The notes beneath the pieces were generated by a model. That model had not been told where the DNA came from. It was given only the letters and a program-made list of their open reading frames with translations, and did no database searches. Positions 17,100 to 25,534 of a stretch of DNA of 64,000 bases are shown in pieces. The stretch is taken from positions 310,001 to 374,000 of the forward strand of contig NZ_LMMJ01000009.1 of the NCBI RefSeq assembly GCF_001422205.1, written 5' to 3'. The stretch comes from Curtobacterium sp. Leaf261 (GTDB lineage: Bacteria > Actinomycetota > Actinomycetes > Actinomycetales > Microbacteriaceae). Positions within the stretch are counted from its first letter, which is position 1. Each line of letters starts with the position of its first letter. The translations under genes were made by a program, and so were the position numbers.

Positions 17100-17584
17100 G
17101 CGACACCACCTACCGCGTGATCGTCGGATCCGACGACGCCGGCTTCGAGTACAAGGAGGCGATCAAGGCCGACCTCCTGCAGGACCCGCGCGTGTCGAGC
17201 GTCGTGGACGTCGGCGTCGACGCGGACGGCCACACCGCCTACCCGCACATCGCCGTCGACGCCGGTCGGAAGATCATCGCCGGCGAGGCCGACCGGGCCA
17301 TCCTGATCTGCGGCACCGGGCTCGGTGTGGCGATCTCGGCGAACAAGGTCCCCGGGATCCGCGCCGCGACCGCGCACGACTCGTTCTCGGTCGAGCGGAG
17401 CGTCCTGTCGAACGACTGCCAGGTCCTCTGCATGGGCCAGCGTGTCGTGGGCATCGAGGTCGCCCGCCGCATGGCCAAGGAGTGGCTCGGGTACGAGTTC
17501 GACCCGACGAGCCACTCGAAGGAGAAGGTCGACGCGATCTGCGCGTACGACGGCAGCGCACCCGTGGGGACCGACGCGGCCTGA
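17096..17584 (+). CDS. rpiB: RpiB/LacAB-type sugar-phosphate isomerase, probable erythrulose 4-phosphate isomerase
   Basis: Isomerase of 162 aa in the ribose-5-phosphate isomerase B family. Visible are the start [17 protein letters not shown], Cys72 in [19 protein letters not shown] (catalytic region) and His94 in [12 protein letters not shown]. In the tetritol pathways described for M. smegmatis an RpiB homologue converts D-erythrulose 4-phosphate to D-erythrose 4-phosphate. The operon position supports that role over ribose 5-phosphate, but the sequence alone does not exclude the latter. Last gene of the operon, followed by a 17-bp minisatellite. Confidence 0.88.
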   Translation: MSDTTYRVIVGSDDAGFEYKEAIKADLLQDPRVSSVVDVGVDADGHTAYPHIAVDAGRKIIAGEADRAILICGTGLGVAISANKVPGIRAATAHDSFSVERSVLSNDCQVLCMGQRVVGIEVARRMAKEWLGYEFDPTSHSKEKVDAICAYDGSAPVGTDAA

Positions 17585-17656
17585 CCCGCAGCGTGCCGGT
17601 GGCCGTCGGCCGGTCGGGGAGGTGTCGTCCGCCTCCTCGACCGCCCGGCGGCCATC

Positions 17657-17741
17657 GTCATGCCCGCCCGGCGATCATGCCCGCCCGGCGATCATGCCCG
17701 CCCGGCGATCATGCCCGCCCGGCGATCATGCCCGCCCGGCG
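17657..17741. repeat. 17-bp minisatellite, five copies
   Basis: Five head-to-tail copies of ATCATGCCCGCCCGGCG (the first with one changed base) fill the gap between the convergent isomerase and FGGY kinase genes. The copies are otherwise identical, so the array is young or kept uniform. There are no spacers and no coding signal. Confidence 0.9.
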
Positions 17742-17748
17742 GCCGTCG

Positions 17749-19218
17749 TCACGTCCGCTCGGCCAGCCGGTGCACGACGTCCGCGGTGTCCCGGTAGAGC
17801 TGCCGGAAGTCCCGGTACCCCTGCTCGTACGCGGCCGTCGTGGTCGGGTCCGGCACCAGGACCTCGGCCGTCGGGTTCCACTCCGGGAGCGAGACCGGCT
17901 CGACGAGCGCCGCCGCGAGGAACGCCGACCCGAACGCCGCCCCGACCGTGACCGACGGGATCGTCTGGGGCAGACCGCAGACGTCGGTGACGATCTGCGG
18001 CCAGAGCCGACCGAGCAGCCCCCCACCGGCGCCGACGAGCGACCCGACGTGCACCCCGGACGCCGCGAGGACCTCGAGGTTGTGCCGGACCGCGAACGCC
18101 GTCGCCTCGAGCACCGCACGGTAGATGTCGCCCCGCGTGTGTCGGATGGTCAGCCCGGCGATCACGCCGCGGGCGTCCGGGTCCGCGATGGGCGTGCGCT
18201 CCCCCGCGAAGTACGGCAGGACCGCGAGTCCCTCGGCCCCGACGCCGGACGCGGCTGCCTCGTCGAGCAGCTCCGACCACGTTGCGCCGGTCAGTCGCTT
18301 CAGCCAGTCGGTGATGGCGCCGGACGTCGCCATGCCGCCGGCGACGCTCGCGTGCCCCGGCGAGGTGCTCGCGGTCGTCCACATGCCGGGGACGTGGTGC
18401 GGCTCCGCGATCGGCACGATCATGAAGGTGGTCGACCCGTACTGCAGGAACATCCGGCCGGGCTGCTCGACGCCGACGCTGACGCCCTCCGCCCAGGCGT
18501 CGATGGTCCCGGCTGCCACCGGGATGCCGGCCGGGAGGCCCGTGGCCGCGGCCGCCGCGTCCGTCACGACACCGGCGCACTCACCGGACCACAGGAGCCG
18601 CGGGAGGGCGAGCCCCGGCGCGAGGGTCTCGGCCCACGGCGCGATCCAGTCGTTCTCGGTCAGGTCGTACAGCGGCGTGCACTGGCTCGCCGAGTGGTGG
18701 TCGAGCACGTACTCGCCGGTCAGGCACTCGACGATGCGGGACGACGGCATCGTGAAGCGCGACGCCCGTGCCCAGACGTCCGGCTCGTTCCTGGCCACCC
18801 AGGCGAGCTTCACGCCCGCGGCCTGCGTGCTGAGGTCGGAGCCGCACCGGGCGCGGACGGCCTCGATGCCGCCGAGCTCCGCCGTGACCTCGTCGAGCAT
18901 GTCCGCGGTGCGGGTGTCGACGCCGTAGAGGATCGCCGGGCGGACCGGACGGCCGGCATCGTCGCTGAGCAGGACGCACGGCCCGATGCCGCTCACCCCG
19001 ACCGAGCAGACCTCGGCGTCCGGTGCGAGCGTCAGGAGCTCGTGCGCGAGCACGACGAACTCGTCCCACCAGAGGTCGCCGTCCATCTCGACGAGGCCCT
19101 GCGCCGGACGGTCGACGTCGTGCGGGCGGGTCGACTCGGCGACGACCGTGCCGTCGAACGCGACGAGGAGCGCCTTCGTGCTCGAGGTCCCGACGTCGAA
19201 CCCGAGCGCCACACGCAT
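17749..19218 (-). CDS. FGGY-family carbohydrate kinase
   Basis: ATP-dependent sugar or polyol kinase of 489 aa, a usual length. The N-terminal half starts ALGFDVGTSSTKALLV (phosphate loop), and the C-terminal half has GGGLLGRLWPQIVTDV and TVGAAFGSAFLAA, matching the xylulokinase branch. Substrates in FGGY range over xylulose, ribulose, glycerol, gluconate and erythritol, so the exact one is open. Convergent with the tetritol operon across the minisatellite, it may extend the locus to pentitols or phosphorylate erythritol directly. ATG 19218 follows GGGAAGGCTGGCGG. It has its own promoter, divergent from the MFS gene. Confidence 0.88.
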   Translation of the reverse strand: MRVALGFDVGTSSTKALLVAFDGTVVAESTRPHDVDRPAQGLVEMDGDLWWDEFVVLAHELLTLAPDAEVCSVGVSGIGPCVLLSDDAGRPVRPAILYGVDTRTADMLDEVTAELGGIEAVRARCGSDLSTQAAGVKLAWVARNEPDVWARASRFTMPSSRIVECLTGEYVLDHHSASQCTPLYDLTENDWIAPWAETLAPGLALPRLLWSGECAGVVTDAAAAATGLPAGIPVAAGTIDAWAEGVSVGVEQPGRMFLQYGSTTFMIVPIAEPHHVPGMWTTASTSPGHASVAGGMATSGAITDWLKRLTGATWSELLDEAAASGVGAEGLAVLPYFAGERTPIADPDARGVIAGLTIRHTRGDIYRAVLEATAFAVRHNLEVLAASGVHVGSLVGAGGGLLGRLWPQIVTDVCGLPQTIPSVTVGAAFGSAFLAAALVEPVSLPEWNPTAEVLVPDPTTTAAYEQGYRDFRQLYRDTADVVHRLAERT

Positions 19219-19286
19219 CCGCCAGCCTTCCCTCGGTGAATGTCCGATCCTACGCGCGGGGTCGCCCGGGTCTATCGTCGGGCCGG

Positions 19287-20549
19287 ATGAGCGACGACGC
19301 CCCGCCCTCCTCCGCCGAGGGCGCACCGGACCCGCGGACCGCGTGGACCAGGCGCCGCGGTCCCCTGCTGACGCTGGCGCTCATCGTCGGGATCTCGCCG
19401 TTCGCGACCGACCTCTACATCCCCGGCCTGCCGGCGATCGCGGACGACCTCGGTGCGTCGACCGCGTCGGTGCAGCTGACGCTCACGGCCTTCCTCGTGG
19501 CGTTCGCGGTGGGGCAGTTCGTCGTGGGTCCGATCAGCGACGGCGTCGGACGTCGGCGCATCCTGCTGGGCGGGACCGTCGTCTTCACGCTCGCGAGCAT
19601 CGTCTGCGCACTCGCCCCCGACGTCGGGACGCTCGTCGCGGCCCGCATCGTGCAGGGTCTCGGCGGTGCGGCCGCCGCGGTGTCCGGACGGGCGATGGTC
19701 GGCGACGCCGCCACCGGGACGGTGCGGAGTCGGCTCTACGCGACGCTCGCCGTGGTGAACTCCGTCGGCCCGGTGGTCGCGCCGCTCGTCGGTGGTCTGG
19801 TGCTGTCGTTCTCGTCCTGGCGCGCAGCGTTCGTCGTGCTCGCCCTGCTCGGTCTCGTGCTCACCCTGGCGGCCGCCCGCCAGCTGCCCGAGACCCTCGT
19901 GGCCCGGACCCCGGGCGGGAGCCGTCCCCGGATGGTCGTCGGTCGGATGGCTGAGCTCCTGCGGATCCCCCGGTTCCGCTGGTACCTGGTCACGGGATGC
20001 ACGGCGACGATCGGCTTCTTCTCGTACATCGCGACGTCGTCGTTCGTGTTCCAGCAGCAGTACGGCTTCGGGGAGGGCCTGTACACGCTCGTCTTCGCCT
20101 CGAACGCGTCGTGCATGATCGTCTCGACCCTGGTCTTCCGTCGGATCGTCGGCCGGTTCGACGAGGACCGTCTCTACACGATCGGGCTCACCGTCTGCAC
20201 CCTCGGGTCGGTGCTCGTGCTGGTCGGTGCGACGACCGGGGTCGGTCCGGCCCTGGTGTGGCCCGCGCTGGCCGCCGTGACCGCGGGCTGGGGCTGGGTG
20301 ATCCCCGGTTCCGTCACGCTCACGCAGGCGCTCGGGCACCGACACCCCGGGACCGCGTCGGCCCTGGTCGGCGGGCTGCAGTTCGGGCTCGGCGGGCTCG
20401 CCACCCCGCTCGCCGGAGCGCTCGGCGGGACCGCGACCGCGATGGGGGCGCTCATGCTCGGGTTCCTGGCGGCCGGTCTCGTCGCCCAGCTGTGGGCGTC
20501 GCGGCCACGGGGTGGCGACCTGGTCACCGGCGGTCCGCTCCCCCGGTGA
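19287..20549 (+). CDS. MFS drug exporter, Bcr/CflA type
   Basis: Twelve-helix inner-membrane proton antiporter of 420 aa. The first helix block reads LALIVGISPFATDLYIPGLPAIADDLG, a hallmark of the Bcr/CflA subfamily, followed by motif A GPISDGVGRRRILLGG and RIVQGLGGAAAAVSGRAM. Family members export bicyclomycin, chloramphenicol-type drugs or metabolites; the substrate here is unknown. ATG 19287 begins a hydrophilic N-terminus of about 25 residues. It stands alone on the plus strand and converges on the L,D-transpeptidase. Confidence 0.93.
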   Translation: MSDDAPPSSAEGAPDPRTAWTRRRGPLLTLALIVGISPFATDLYIPGLPAIADDLGASTASVQLTLTAFLVAFAVGQFVVGPISDGVGRRRILLGGTVVFTLASIVCALAPDVGTLVAARIVQGLGGAAAAVSGRAMVGDAATGTVRSRLYATLAVVNSVGPVVAPLVGGLVLSFSSWRAAFVVLALLGLVLTLAAARQLPETLVARTPGGSRPRMVVGRMAELLRIPRFRWYLVTGCTATIGFFSYIATSSFVFQQQYGFGEGLYTLVFASNASCMIVSTLVFRRIVGRFDEDRLYTIGLTVCTLGSVLVLVGATTGVGPALVWPALAAVTAGWGWVIPGSVTLTQALGHRHPGTASALVGGLQFGLGGLATPLAGALGGTATAMGALMLGFLAAGLVAQLWASRPRGGDLVTGGPLPR

Positions 20550-20555
20550 ACCCCG

Positions 20556-20623
20556 CCGCACGTCGGCCGGAGCCGCCCGTCAGCGGAAGCCGCACGTCGG
20601 CCGGAGCCGCCCGTCAGCGGAAG
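20556..20623. repeat. 34-bp perfect tandem duplication spanning the L,D-transpeptidase stop codon
   Basis: Copies at 20556-20589 and 20590-20623 are identical. The right copy contains the last codons and TGA (20614-20616 on the minus strand) of the transpeptidase gene. The left copy is past the stop and reaches to within a few bases of the MFS stop codon. Confidence 0.9.
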
Positions 20624-21537
20624 TCGATGGCTGTGCCGACCGGCAGCTGCGCGAGCGCGTCCGTCATGGCGGCGGACACCCGGACGCATCCGTGGGAGCT
20701 CCCCGTCGGGTCCGGGTAGAAGTGCAGCGCCGTGAGTGCCGCGTTCCCGCCGTAGGACGGGATCCGCGACGAGTGCGCACCCGTGAGCGCGATCGGGTGG
20801 CCCTCGGTGTACCCGATCGTCGGGTCGACGTACGAGGCCTCGAGGTAGGTGGAGGTCGCCGCGGGTGTCGGGTCGTCCGGGGTCCCGAGTCGCGCGCTCT
20901 CGGTGGTGCGGACGGCGCCGTCGCGTCCGACGATCGACACGGTCGAGGCGGCGACGTCGACGTGGACCATCTCGGTGACCGCCGTCAGGGTGAAGTCCGC
21001 AGCGCGGGCCCATGCGAACGTGGCACTCGGGGCGTCCGCGACCCCGCCGTCGCCCGGCGTGCGGTTCCGTGCGGGGGTGGACACCAGGACCATGCCGCCG
21101 TCCGCGCCGTCCGACACACCCCAGACCGCCGTCGCCGCCGGTCGGTTGATGGTCGCGACGGTCGAGGCGAGGGTCGCGACGGGAGCGGCGTCGGCCGCGG
21201 GTGACGCGAACAGGGCGACGAGCGGTGCGCGCGGTGTCGCGATCTCCCACTGGTTCGCGGGCTGCACCGTCGTCCCGTCGAGCAGCTGCGGCACGACGGC
21301 GTCGTGGTAGGCCAGCGGCAGCGTGGCGAGCGCCTCGGCCGAGGGCGCCGCCGGGATCGCGGCCGGTGGCGGCGTCGTCCGCGTGGCCGTCGGTGACGGT
21401 GTCCGATCGGGTGCCGCGGTGCCGGCCGCCCGCGGGGGCGCTGCCGAGGCGTGCACCACGACGAGCACGATCACGACGACGGCCACGAGCAGGATCGCGC
21501 CCGCCGACCAGAGCCATGTCCGCTGCGTCCGCGTCAT
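20614..21537 (-). CDS. L,D-transpeptidase (YkuD domain), membrane-anchored
   Basis: Cell-wall enzyme of 307 aa. One membrane anchor lies near residues 10-28, then a Thr/Pro-rich linker (RTPSPTATRTTPPPAA), a middle domain and a C-terminal YkuD domain. The catalytic motif is SHGCVRVS, with Cys as nucleophile and an upstream conserved His in PIALTGAH. Such enzymes make 3-3 peptidoglycan cross-links or attach proteins. The start at ATG 21537 is fixed by GGAGG five bases upstream; a GTG at 21543 is less likely. Convergent with the MFS gene and divergent from vanZ. Confidence 0.9.
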   Translation of the reverse strand: MTRTQRTWLWSAGAILLVAVVVIVLVVVHASAAPPRAAGTAAPDRTPSPTATRTTPPPAAIPAAPSAEALATLPLAYHDAVVPQLLDGTTVQPANQWEIATPRAPLVALFASPAADAAPVATLASTVATINRPAATAVWGVSDGADGGMVLVSTPARNRTPGDGGVADAPSATFAWARAADFTLTAVTEMVHVDVAASTVSIVGRDGAVRTTESARLGTPDDPTPAATSTYLEASYVDPTIGYTEGHPIALTGAHSSRIPSYGGNAALTALHFYPDPTGSSHGCVRVSAAMTDALAQLPVGTAIDFR

Positions 21538-21610
21538 CCCCACCTCCGTCGTCTCGTCAACGCTATCCCGCCGGCCATGCCCACCGCCGCCGATCCCCTA
21601 GGTTCGGAGG

Positions 21611-22036
21611 ATGGAGCGACGGCTGCGGCGGGGTGAGTGGGTCGGACTCATCGCCATGGCGGTCGCCGGCGGTCTGATCCTGTTCTGGCCGACACCGGTG
21701 GACGCCTCGGTCGACCCGGTCCTGGAGCGCGTGCTGGCCGCGCTCCATCGGCACGGGGTCCCGGGGTGGTTCGACTACGACGTCGTGGAGTTCAGCGCCA
21801 ACGTGCTGCTCTTCGTCCCGCTCGGGGCCTTCGTCACGTCGGTGCTCGGCCGACCACTCTGGTGGGCGGGCGGTGTCGTGGGACTCGCAGCGTCCCTCCT
21901 GGTCGAGTTCACGCAGGCGGTGTGGCTCACCGGCCGCACCGCGTCGGCGGCCGACGTCCTGGCGAACACGCTCGGTGCGCTGCTCGGCGGCGCACTCGTC
22001 ACCGTCGCGCTGCGACGGCGCCGCCCCCGGACATGA
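21611..22036 (+). CDS. VanZ-like membrane protein
   Basis: A 141-residue membrane protein with four hydrophobic segments. The VanZ-like signature is clear: DVVEFSANVLLFVPLGAF, then LLVEFTQAVWLTGRTASAADVLANTLGALLGG. The family takes its name from a teicoplanin-resistance gene, but most members have no assigned function. ATG 21611 follows GGAGG directly upstream. A strong hairpin one base after the stop ends the transcript. Confidence 0.9.
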   Translation: MERRLRRGEWVGLIAMAVAGGLILFWPTPVDASVDPVLERVLAALHRHGVPGWFDYDVVEFSANVLLFVPLGAFVTSVLGRPLWWAGGVVGLAASLLVEFTQAVWLTGRTASAADVLANTLGALLGGALVTVALRRRRPRT

Positions 22037-22069
22037 CGAGACCCCCTGGCCGATGGCCAGGGGGTCTCG
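22037..22069. terminator. Bidirectional hairpin terminator
   Basis: A perfect 15-bp stem (CGAGACCCCCTGGCC and its complement) with a GAT loop lies between the convergent vanZ and LAFTG-protein genes, starting at the vanZ stop. No long T-run follows, as is common in high-GC actinobacteria. Confidence 0.9.
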
Positions 22070-22079
22070 AGGAGTGGTG

Positions 22080-22631
22080 CTACGCGGCGTTCCGCTGGCG
22101 GCGGACGAGGCCCATGACGACCATGAGCGCGACGCCGAGGGCGATCGCTCCGCCGGCTGCCCAGCCGACGAGCGCCGGCACGGTCGAGCCGGTGAAGGCG
22201 AGGCCGGTGCCGGGGTTGGTGGCCGAGGCGGCTGCGCCACCGGCGGCCGAGGGGACGACGGTCAGCGCCGTGGTCGCGACGTTGCCGGAGGTCGCACCGG
22301 TCGCGGTGAGCGAGTAGGTGCCCGAGCCGCCGACGGGGGGCGTGACCGCGATGGCCAGCGAACCGTTCGAGGACGCGGTCTTGGTCGCGCGGACCGTGGT
22401 GGTCGGCAGTGCGCCGATCGTCGCGGCTCCGGCACCGGTGACCGTGATGTTCACGGTCTCGTTGCCGACGAACGCGCCCGCTGCGATGTTGACGGTGGTC
22501 GTGCCACCGGCGACGACCGAGTTCGACACGGTGACCGAGCCGGTCGGCACGTAGCCGGCGGCGTTGGCGGCCGTCGGAACGGCGATGAGTGCGGCCGCGG
22601 CGATCACGACAGCGGTGATGAGCTTCTTCAT
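22080..22631 (-). CDS. Secreted surface protein with LAFTG sorting signal
   Basis: A 183-residue exported protein. MKKLITAVVIAAAALIAVPTAANA is a Sec signal peptide with an AxA cleavage site. The mature part is a Ser/Thr/Gly/Val-rich beta-sandwich-like domain, and the end is a cell-wall sorting signal: LAFTG, a hydrophobic helix and RRQRNAA. LAXTG is the motif used by class E sortases of actinobacteria. No sortase gene is in the window. ATG 22631 follows GGGGACATTC. It is the last gene of the fucose/DUF4012 strand at the edge of the polysaccharide locus, so it may anchor or decorate the envelope; that is inference. Confidence 0.88.
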   Translation of the reverse strand: MKKLITAVVIAAAALIAVPTAANAAGYVPTGSVTVSNSVVAGGTTTVNIAAGAFVGNETVNITVTGAGAATIGALPTTTVRATKTASSNGSLAIAVTPPVGGSGTYSLTATGATSGNVATTALTVVPSAAGGAAASATNPGTGLAFTGSTVPALVGWAAGGAIALGVALMVVMGLVRRQRNAA

Positions 22632-22717
22632 GAATGTCCCCAGAGGTGAGTGCCAAGGCCGCCGGACGACCCCTGTCGGTCGGCGACGCGAATAGCGAAG
22701 TGCTCTCAGGTTACTGG

Positions 22718-24520
22718 TCATTCACAGGACAGTGCCAGGGGTTTTGTAACATTCGCGTGAACTCCGGGCGTCGACTCGACGCTCACGGTGGACTTGGCGG
22801 CGCGCACCGGACCGAGGTACTGGATTCGAACGGTCGTGCTTTCCCCCGGTGAGAGGCGGGTTTGGAGCTGCACGACCGGGTACTTGCCGTCGGTGGCCGT
22901 CTGCGGTGCGGCCGGCTGTCCGTCCCGGGTCGCGCTGAGGAACACCCCTGAAGTGGGGGCATAGACCAACAGGTTCGTCTGCACCTGGCCGGGAGGGACG
23001 CCGAACGCACCACCGCCGGTCACGTACTCGGGGAGGCTGGTTCCGGCATCCGCCGGTGCGGTGTTCTGCAGGGTCACGTCGACCGTCCAGGTCGGCCGCC
23101 CGTCGGCGCGGCACACCTGGCTGCCGACGGCGATCTGCTCGGTGAGGTAGTAGTCCATCTTCGCGCCGGTCGCGTCGTTCAGGTAGACGCCGAAGCGGGA
23201 CTCGGCGTCCGTGCTGGTCGGCAGCTCGCCCGCGATGGCGGTGCCGCTGATGGTCCGCTGCTCCGCCGGGTCGGCACTCCAGAGCAGCACGCGGCGCTCG
23301 TCCACGCCCGTCGTCAGGGCACCGATGAAGGCCTTCGGGTCGAAGTCGCCGGACGCGACCTTGGTGAACACGGCGCCGGCGGCGCTCGCGAAGAAGGCGT
23401 CCTGCACCGTTGGGTCCGGGTACTTGGCGTACGCCTCGCTCAGCAGGAGCGACGCCGCGTTGTCGGCGGTGAGCGTGTCGCCGGTGGGCAGCGTGACGGG
23501 ACCGGTGGCCTTGAGGATGTAGCCGAGGGTCACGGGGTCGAGCGTCAGGACGCCGTCGACCTCCTGCCCGTACTTCCGCTTCCACATCTCGCGGGCGAGC
23601 TTCGCACTGAGGTCGAAGCGCGGCGTGAGGGTGACGTCCTGCATGTACTGGCCGGTGATGTCGCCGTAGAGGCCGCGGGTGTCGGTGGAGAGCGGGAGGA
23701 CCGAGGGGTCGAACATGCCGATCCCCGCGCCGGACGACTGCTGCTGCAGTTGGAGCGATCCGTCCTCCGCGTGCACGTACGCCACGGCGCCGGGGATGCC
23801 ACCGCCCGCGCGCAGCTCGGCGTTGTTCTGGAACAGCAGCAGGTAGTTCTTCGGGCCGTCCGCGCCGAGCATCGCCGGCGCGAGGTCGACGGCCTTGTCC
23901 GCGACGACCGCCTGCCGGCTCGTCGTGGTGAGCGTCGCCACGAGCTGCCCGACCGCGTCGTTGACCGCGCCCACCGTGCCGGAGGTGTCGATGTCGGAGG
24001 CGTCCTGCAGCGCGCGGTCGAGCGTCCTGGTCGCCCGGTCGACCGGCTTCTGTGCGCGCACCAGCGGCTGCAGGTCGATCTTGCCGCCGGTGGGTCTGAA
24101 CTGGGACACGTCGACGTCGTCCAGGACTCCGACGGCAGGCTGCACCGCGTTGTCCGACACGTCCGCCACCACCGCGGCGACCTGTCGGACGGCCCGGAGG
24201 TTGGGGCCGGCGAGCGGGACGAACTCGACCATCCGCCAGACCGGGTCGCTCGTCAGGTGTTCGGCTGAGGTCGCCCGATCGCGGAGCTGTCGGACGGTCG
24301 ACGTCGCAGCGGCGGTGTCGCCGTGGGTGATCTGCGTCCGCACGGTCGAGACGAGCGCGACAGACTGCTTGAGGTCGCGGGCGGCCATCGCACCCCGGAC
24401 ACCCACCCACAGCACGGCTGCGACGACGAGGAGCACGAGCACGAGGACGGCCCAGAGCACCGGCCTCGTGCGGGTCCGAGACTGCGACTGCGAGCGTCCC
24501 GACTCCGGGAGGTCGGACAT
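22718..24520 (-). CDS. DUF4012 membrane-anchored protein
   Basis: A 600-residue protein with a short cytoplasmic N-terminus, one membrane helix (about residues 22-42), a helical region and a large extracytoplasmic DUF4012 domain (GADGPKNYLLLFQNNAELRA.GGIPGAV). DUF4012 proteins recur in actinobacterial polysaccharide clusters, but no activity is established. It starts 36 bases after the fcl stop and is probably in that operon. A role in attaching or processing the polysaccharide outside the membrane is a guess from context. Confidence 0.88.
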   Translation of the reverse strand: MSDLPESGRSQSQSRTRTRPVLWAVLVLVLLVVAAVLWVGVRGAMAARDLKQSVALVSTVRTQITHGDTAAATSTVRQLRDRATSAEHLTSDPVWRMVEFVPLAGPNLRAVRQVAAVVADVSDNAVQPAVGVLDDVDVSQFRPTGGKIDLQPLVRAQKPVDRATRTLDRALQDASDIDTSGTVGAVNDAVGQLVATLTTTSRQAVVADKAVDLAPAMLGADGPKNYLLLFQNNAELRAGGGIPGAVAYVHAEDGSLQLQQQSSGAGIGMFDPSVLPLSTDTRGLYGDITGQYMQDVTLTPRFDLSAKLAREMWKRKYGQEVDGVLTLDPVTLGYILKATGPVTLPTGDTLTADNAASLLLSEAYAKYPDPTVQDAFFASAAGAVFTKVASGDFDPKAFIGALTTGVDERRVLLWSADPAEQRTISGTAIAGELPTSTDAESRFGVYLNDATGAKMDYYLTEQIAVGSQVCRADGRPTWTVDVTLQNTAPADAGTSLPEYVTGGGAFGVPPGQVQTNLLVYAPTSGVFLSATRDGQPAAPQTATDGKYPVVQLQTRLSPGESTTVRIQYLGPVRAAKSTVSVESTPGVHANVTKPLALSCE

Positions 24521-24556
24521 GTGCTCATCTTATGGGGGTGGTGATCGCGGTCGCGA

Positions 24557-25534
24557 TCACTCCCGGAGGTGTGCCGAGTTCTCCCGGTACCACTCGATCG
24601 TCGAGCGGAGACCGTCCTCGAGCCCGATCTGCGACGTCCACCCCGCGTCGGCGAGCTTGGTCACGTCGAGGAGCTTCTGCGGTGTGCCGTCCGGCTTCGA
24701 CGAGTCCCACTTCGTCTCGCCCTCGAAGCCGACCACGGACGCGATCGTCTCCGCGATCTCCTTGATCGTGACGTCCGTCCCGGTGCCGACGTTGACCTGG
24801 GCGGGACCGTCGTGGTGCTCCATCAGGTGCAGCACCGCGGCGGCCAGGTCGTCGACGTGCAGGAACTCGCGACGGGGTGCGCCGGTGCCCCAGTTCTCGA
24901 CCGTCGACGCGCCGTTCTGCACGGCCTCGTCGTAACGGCGGATGAGTGCCGGGAGGACGTGCGAGCCCTTCGGCGAGAAGTTGTCGCCCGGTCCGTAGAG
25001 GTTCGTCGGCATCGCGGAGATCCACGGGAGCCCGTACTGGCGTCGGACGGACTGGACGTGCATGATCCCGGCGATCTTCGCGATCGCGTAGGCGTCGTTC
25101 GTGGGCTCCAGATGCCCCGTCAGCAGGGAGTCCTCGCGGATCGGCTGCTCCGCGAACTTCGGGTAGATGCACGACGAGCCGAGGAACATCAGGCGCTCGA
25201 CCCCGGCGTCGACCGCGGCGTCCATCACGTTGACCTGGATCTGCAGGTTGTCGGTCAGGAAATCGACGGGGTAGGTGTCGTTCGCCAGGATGCCGCCGAC
25301 CTTGGCCGCGGCGAGCACGACGTAGCGCGGCTTCGTCTCGGCGAGGAACGCGGCGACCGCGGCGCGGTCCTTGAGGTCGAGCTCCGCCGACGTGCGGCCG
25401 ACGAGCCCCGTGAACCCGAGGGACTCGAGGTGACGCCAGATCGCCGACCCGACGAGGCCGCGGTGCCCGGCGACGTAGAACGTCGCGTCACGGTCGAGCG
25501 GACCGGCGGTGAAGTCGACCGACTCGGCGCTCAC
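24557..25534 (-). CDS. fcl: GDP-L-fucose synthase
   Basis: Bifunctional 3,5-epimerase/4-reductase of 325 aa that turns GDP-4-keto-6-deoxy-D-mannose into GDP-L-fucose with NADPH. The dinucleotide loop is [16 protein letters not shown] near residues 21-36. The catalytic Ser is in [10 protein letters not shown], and Tyr-Lys is in [12 protein letters not shown]. The GTG at 25534 overlaps the gmd stop (GTGA), so the two steps of the pathway are coupled. It implies that the polysaccharide made by this locus contains L-fucose. Confidence 0.96.
   Translation of the reverse strand: MSAESVDFTAGPLDRDATFYVAGHRGLVGSAIWRHLESLGFTGLVGRTSAELDLKDRAAVAAFLAETKPRYVVLAAAKVGGILANDTYPVDFLTDNLQIQVNVMDAAVDAGVERLMFLGSSCIYPKFAEQPIREDSLLTGHLEPTNDAYAIAKIAGIMHVQSVRRQYGLPWISAMPTNLYGPGDNFSPKGSHVLPALIRRYDEAVQNGASTVENWGTGAPRREFLHVDDLAAAVLHLMEHHDGPAQVNVGTGTDVTIKEIAETIASVVGFEGETKWDSSKPDGTPQKLLDVTKLADAGWTSQIGLEDGLRSTIEWYRENSAHLRE

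Noticed and set aside
17657..17741. Possible CRISPR array
   Set aside because: The 17-bp units abut with no spacers and no cas genes are present; it is a minisatellite.
17749..19218. Naming the FGGY kinase as erythritol kinase
   Set aside because: Xylulokinase-like features are equally good, and the nearby operon already contains a dehydrogenase-first route that needs no polyol kinase.
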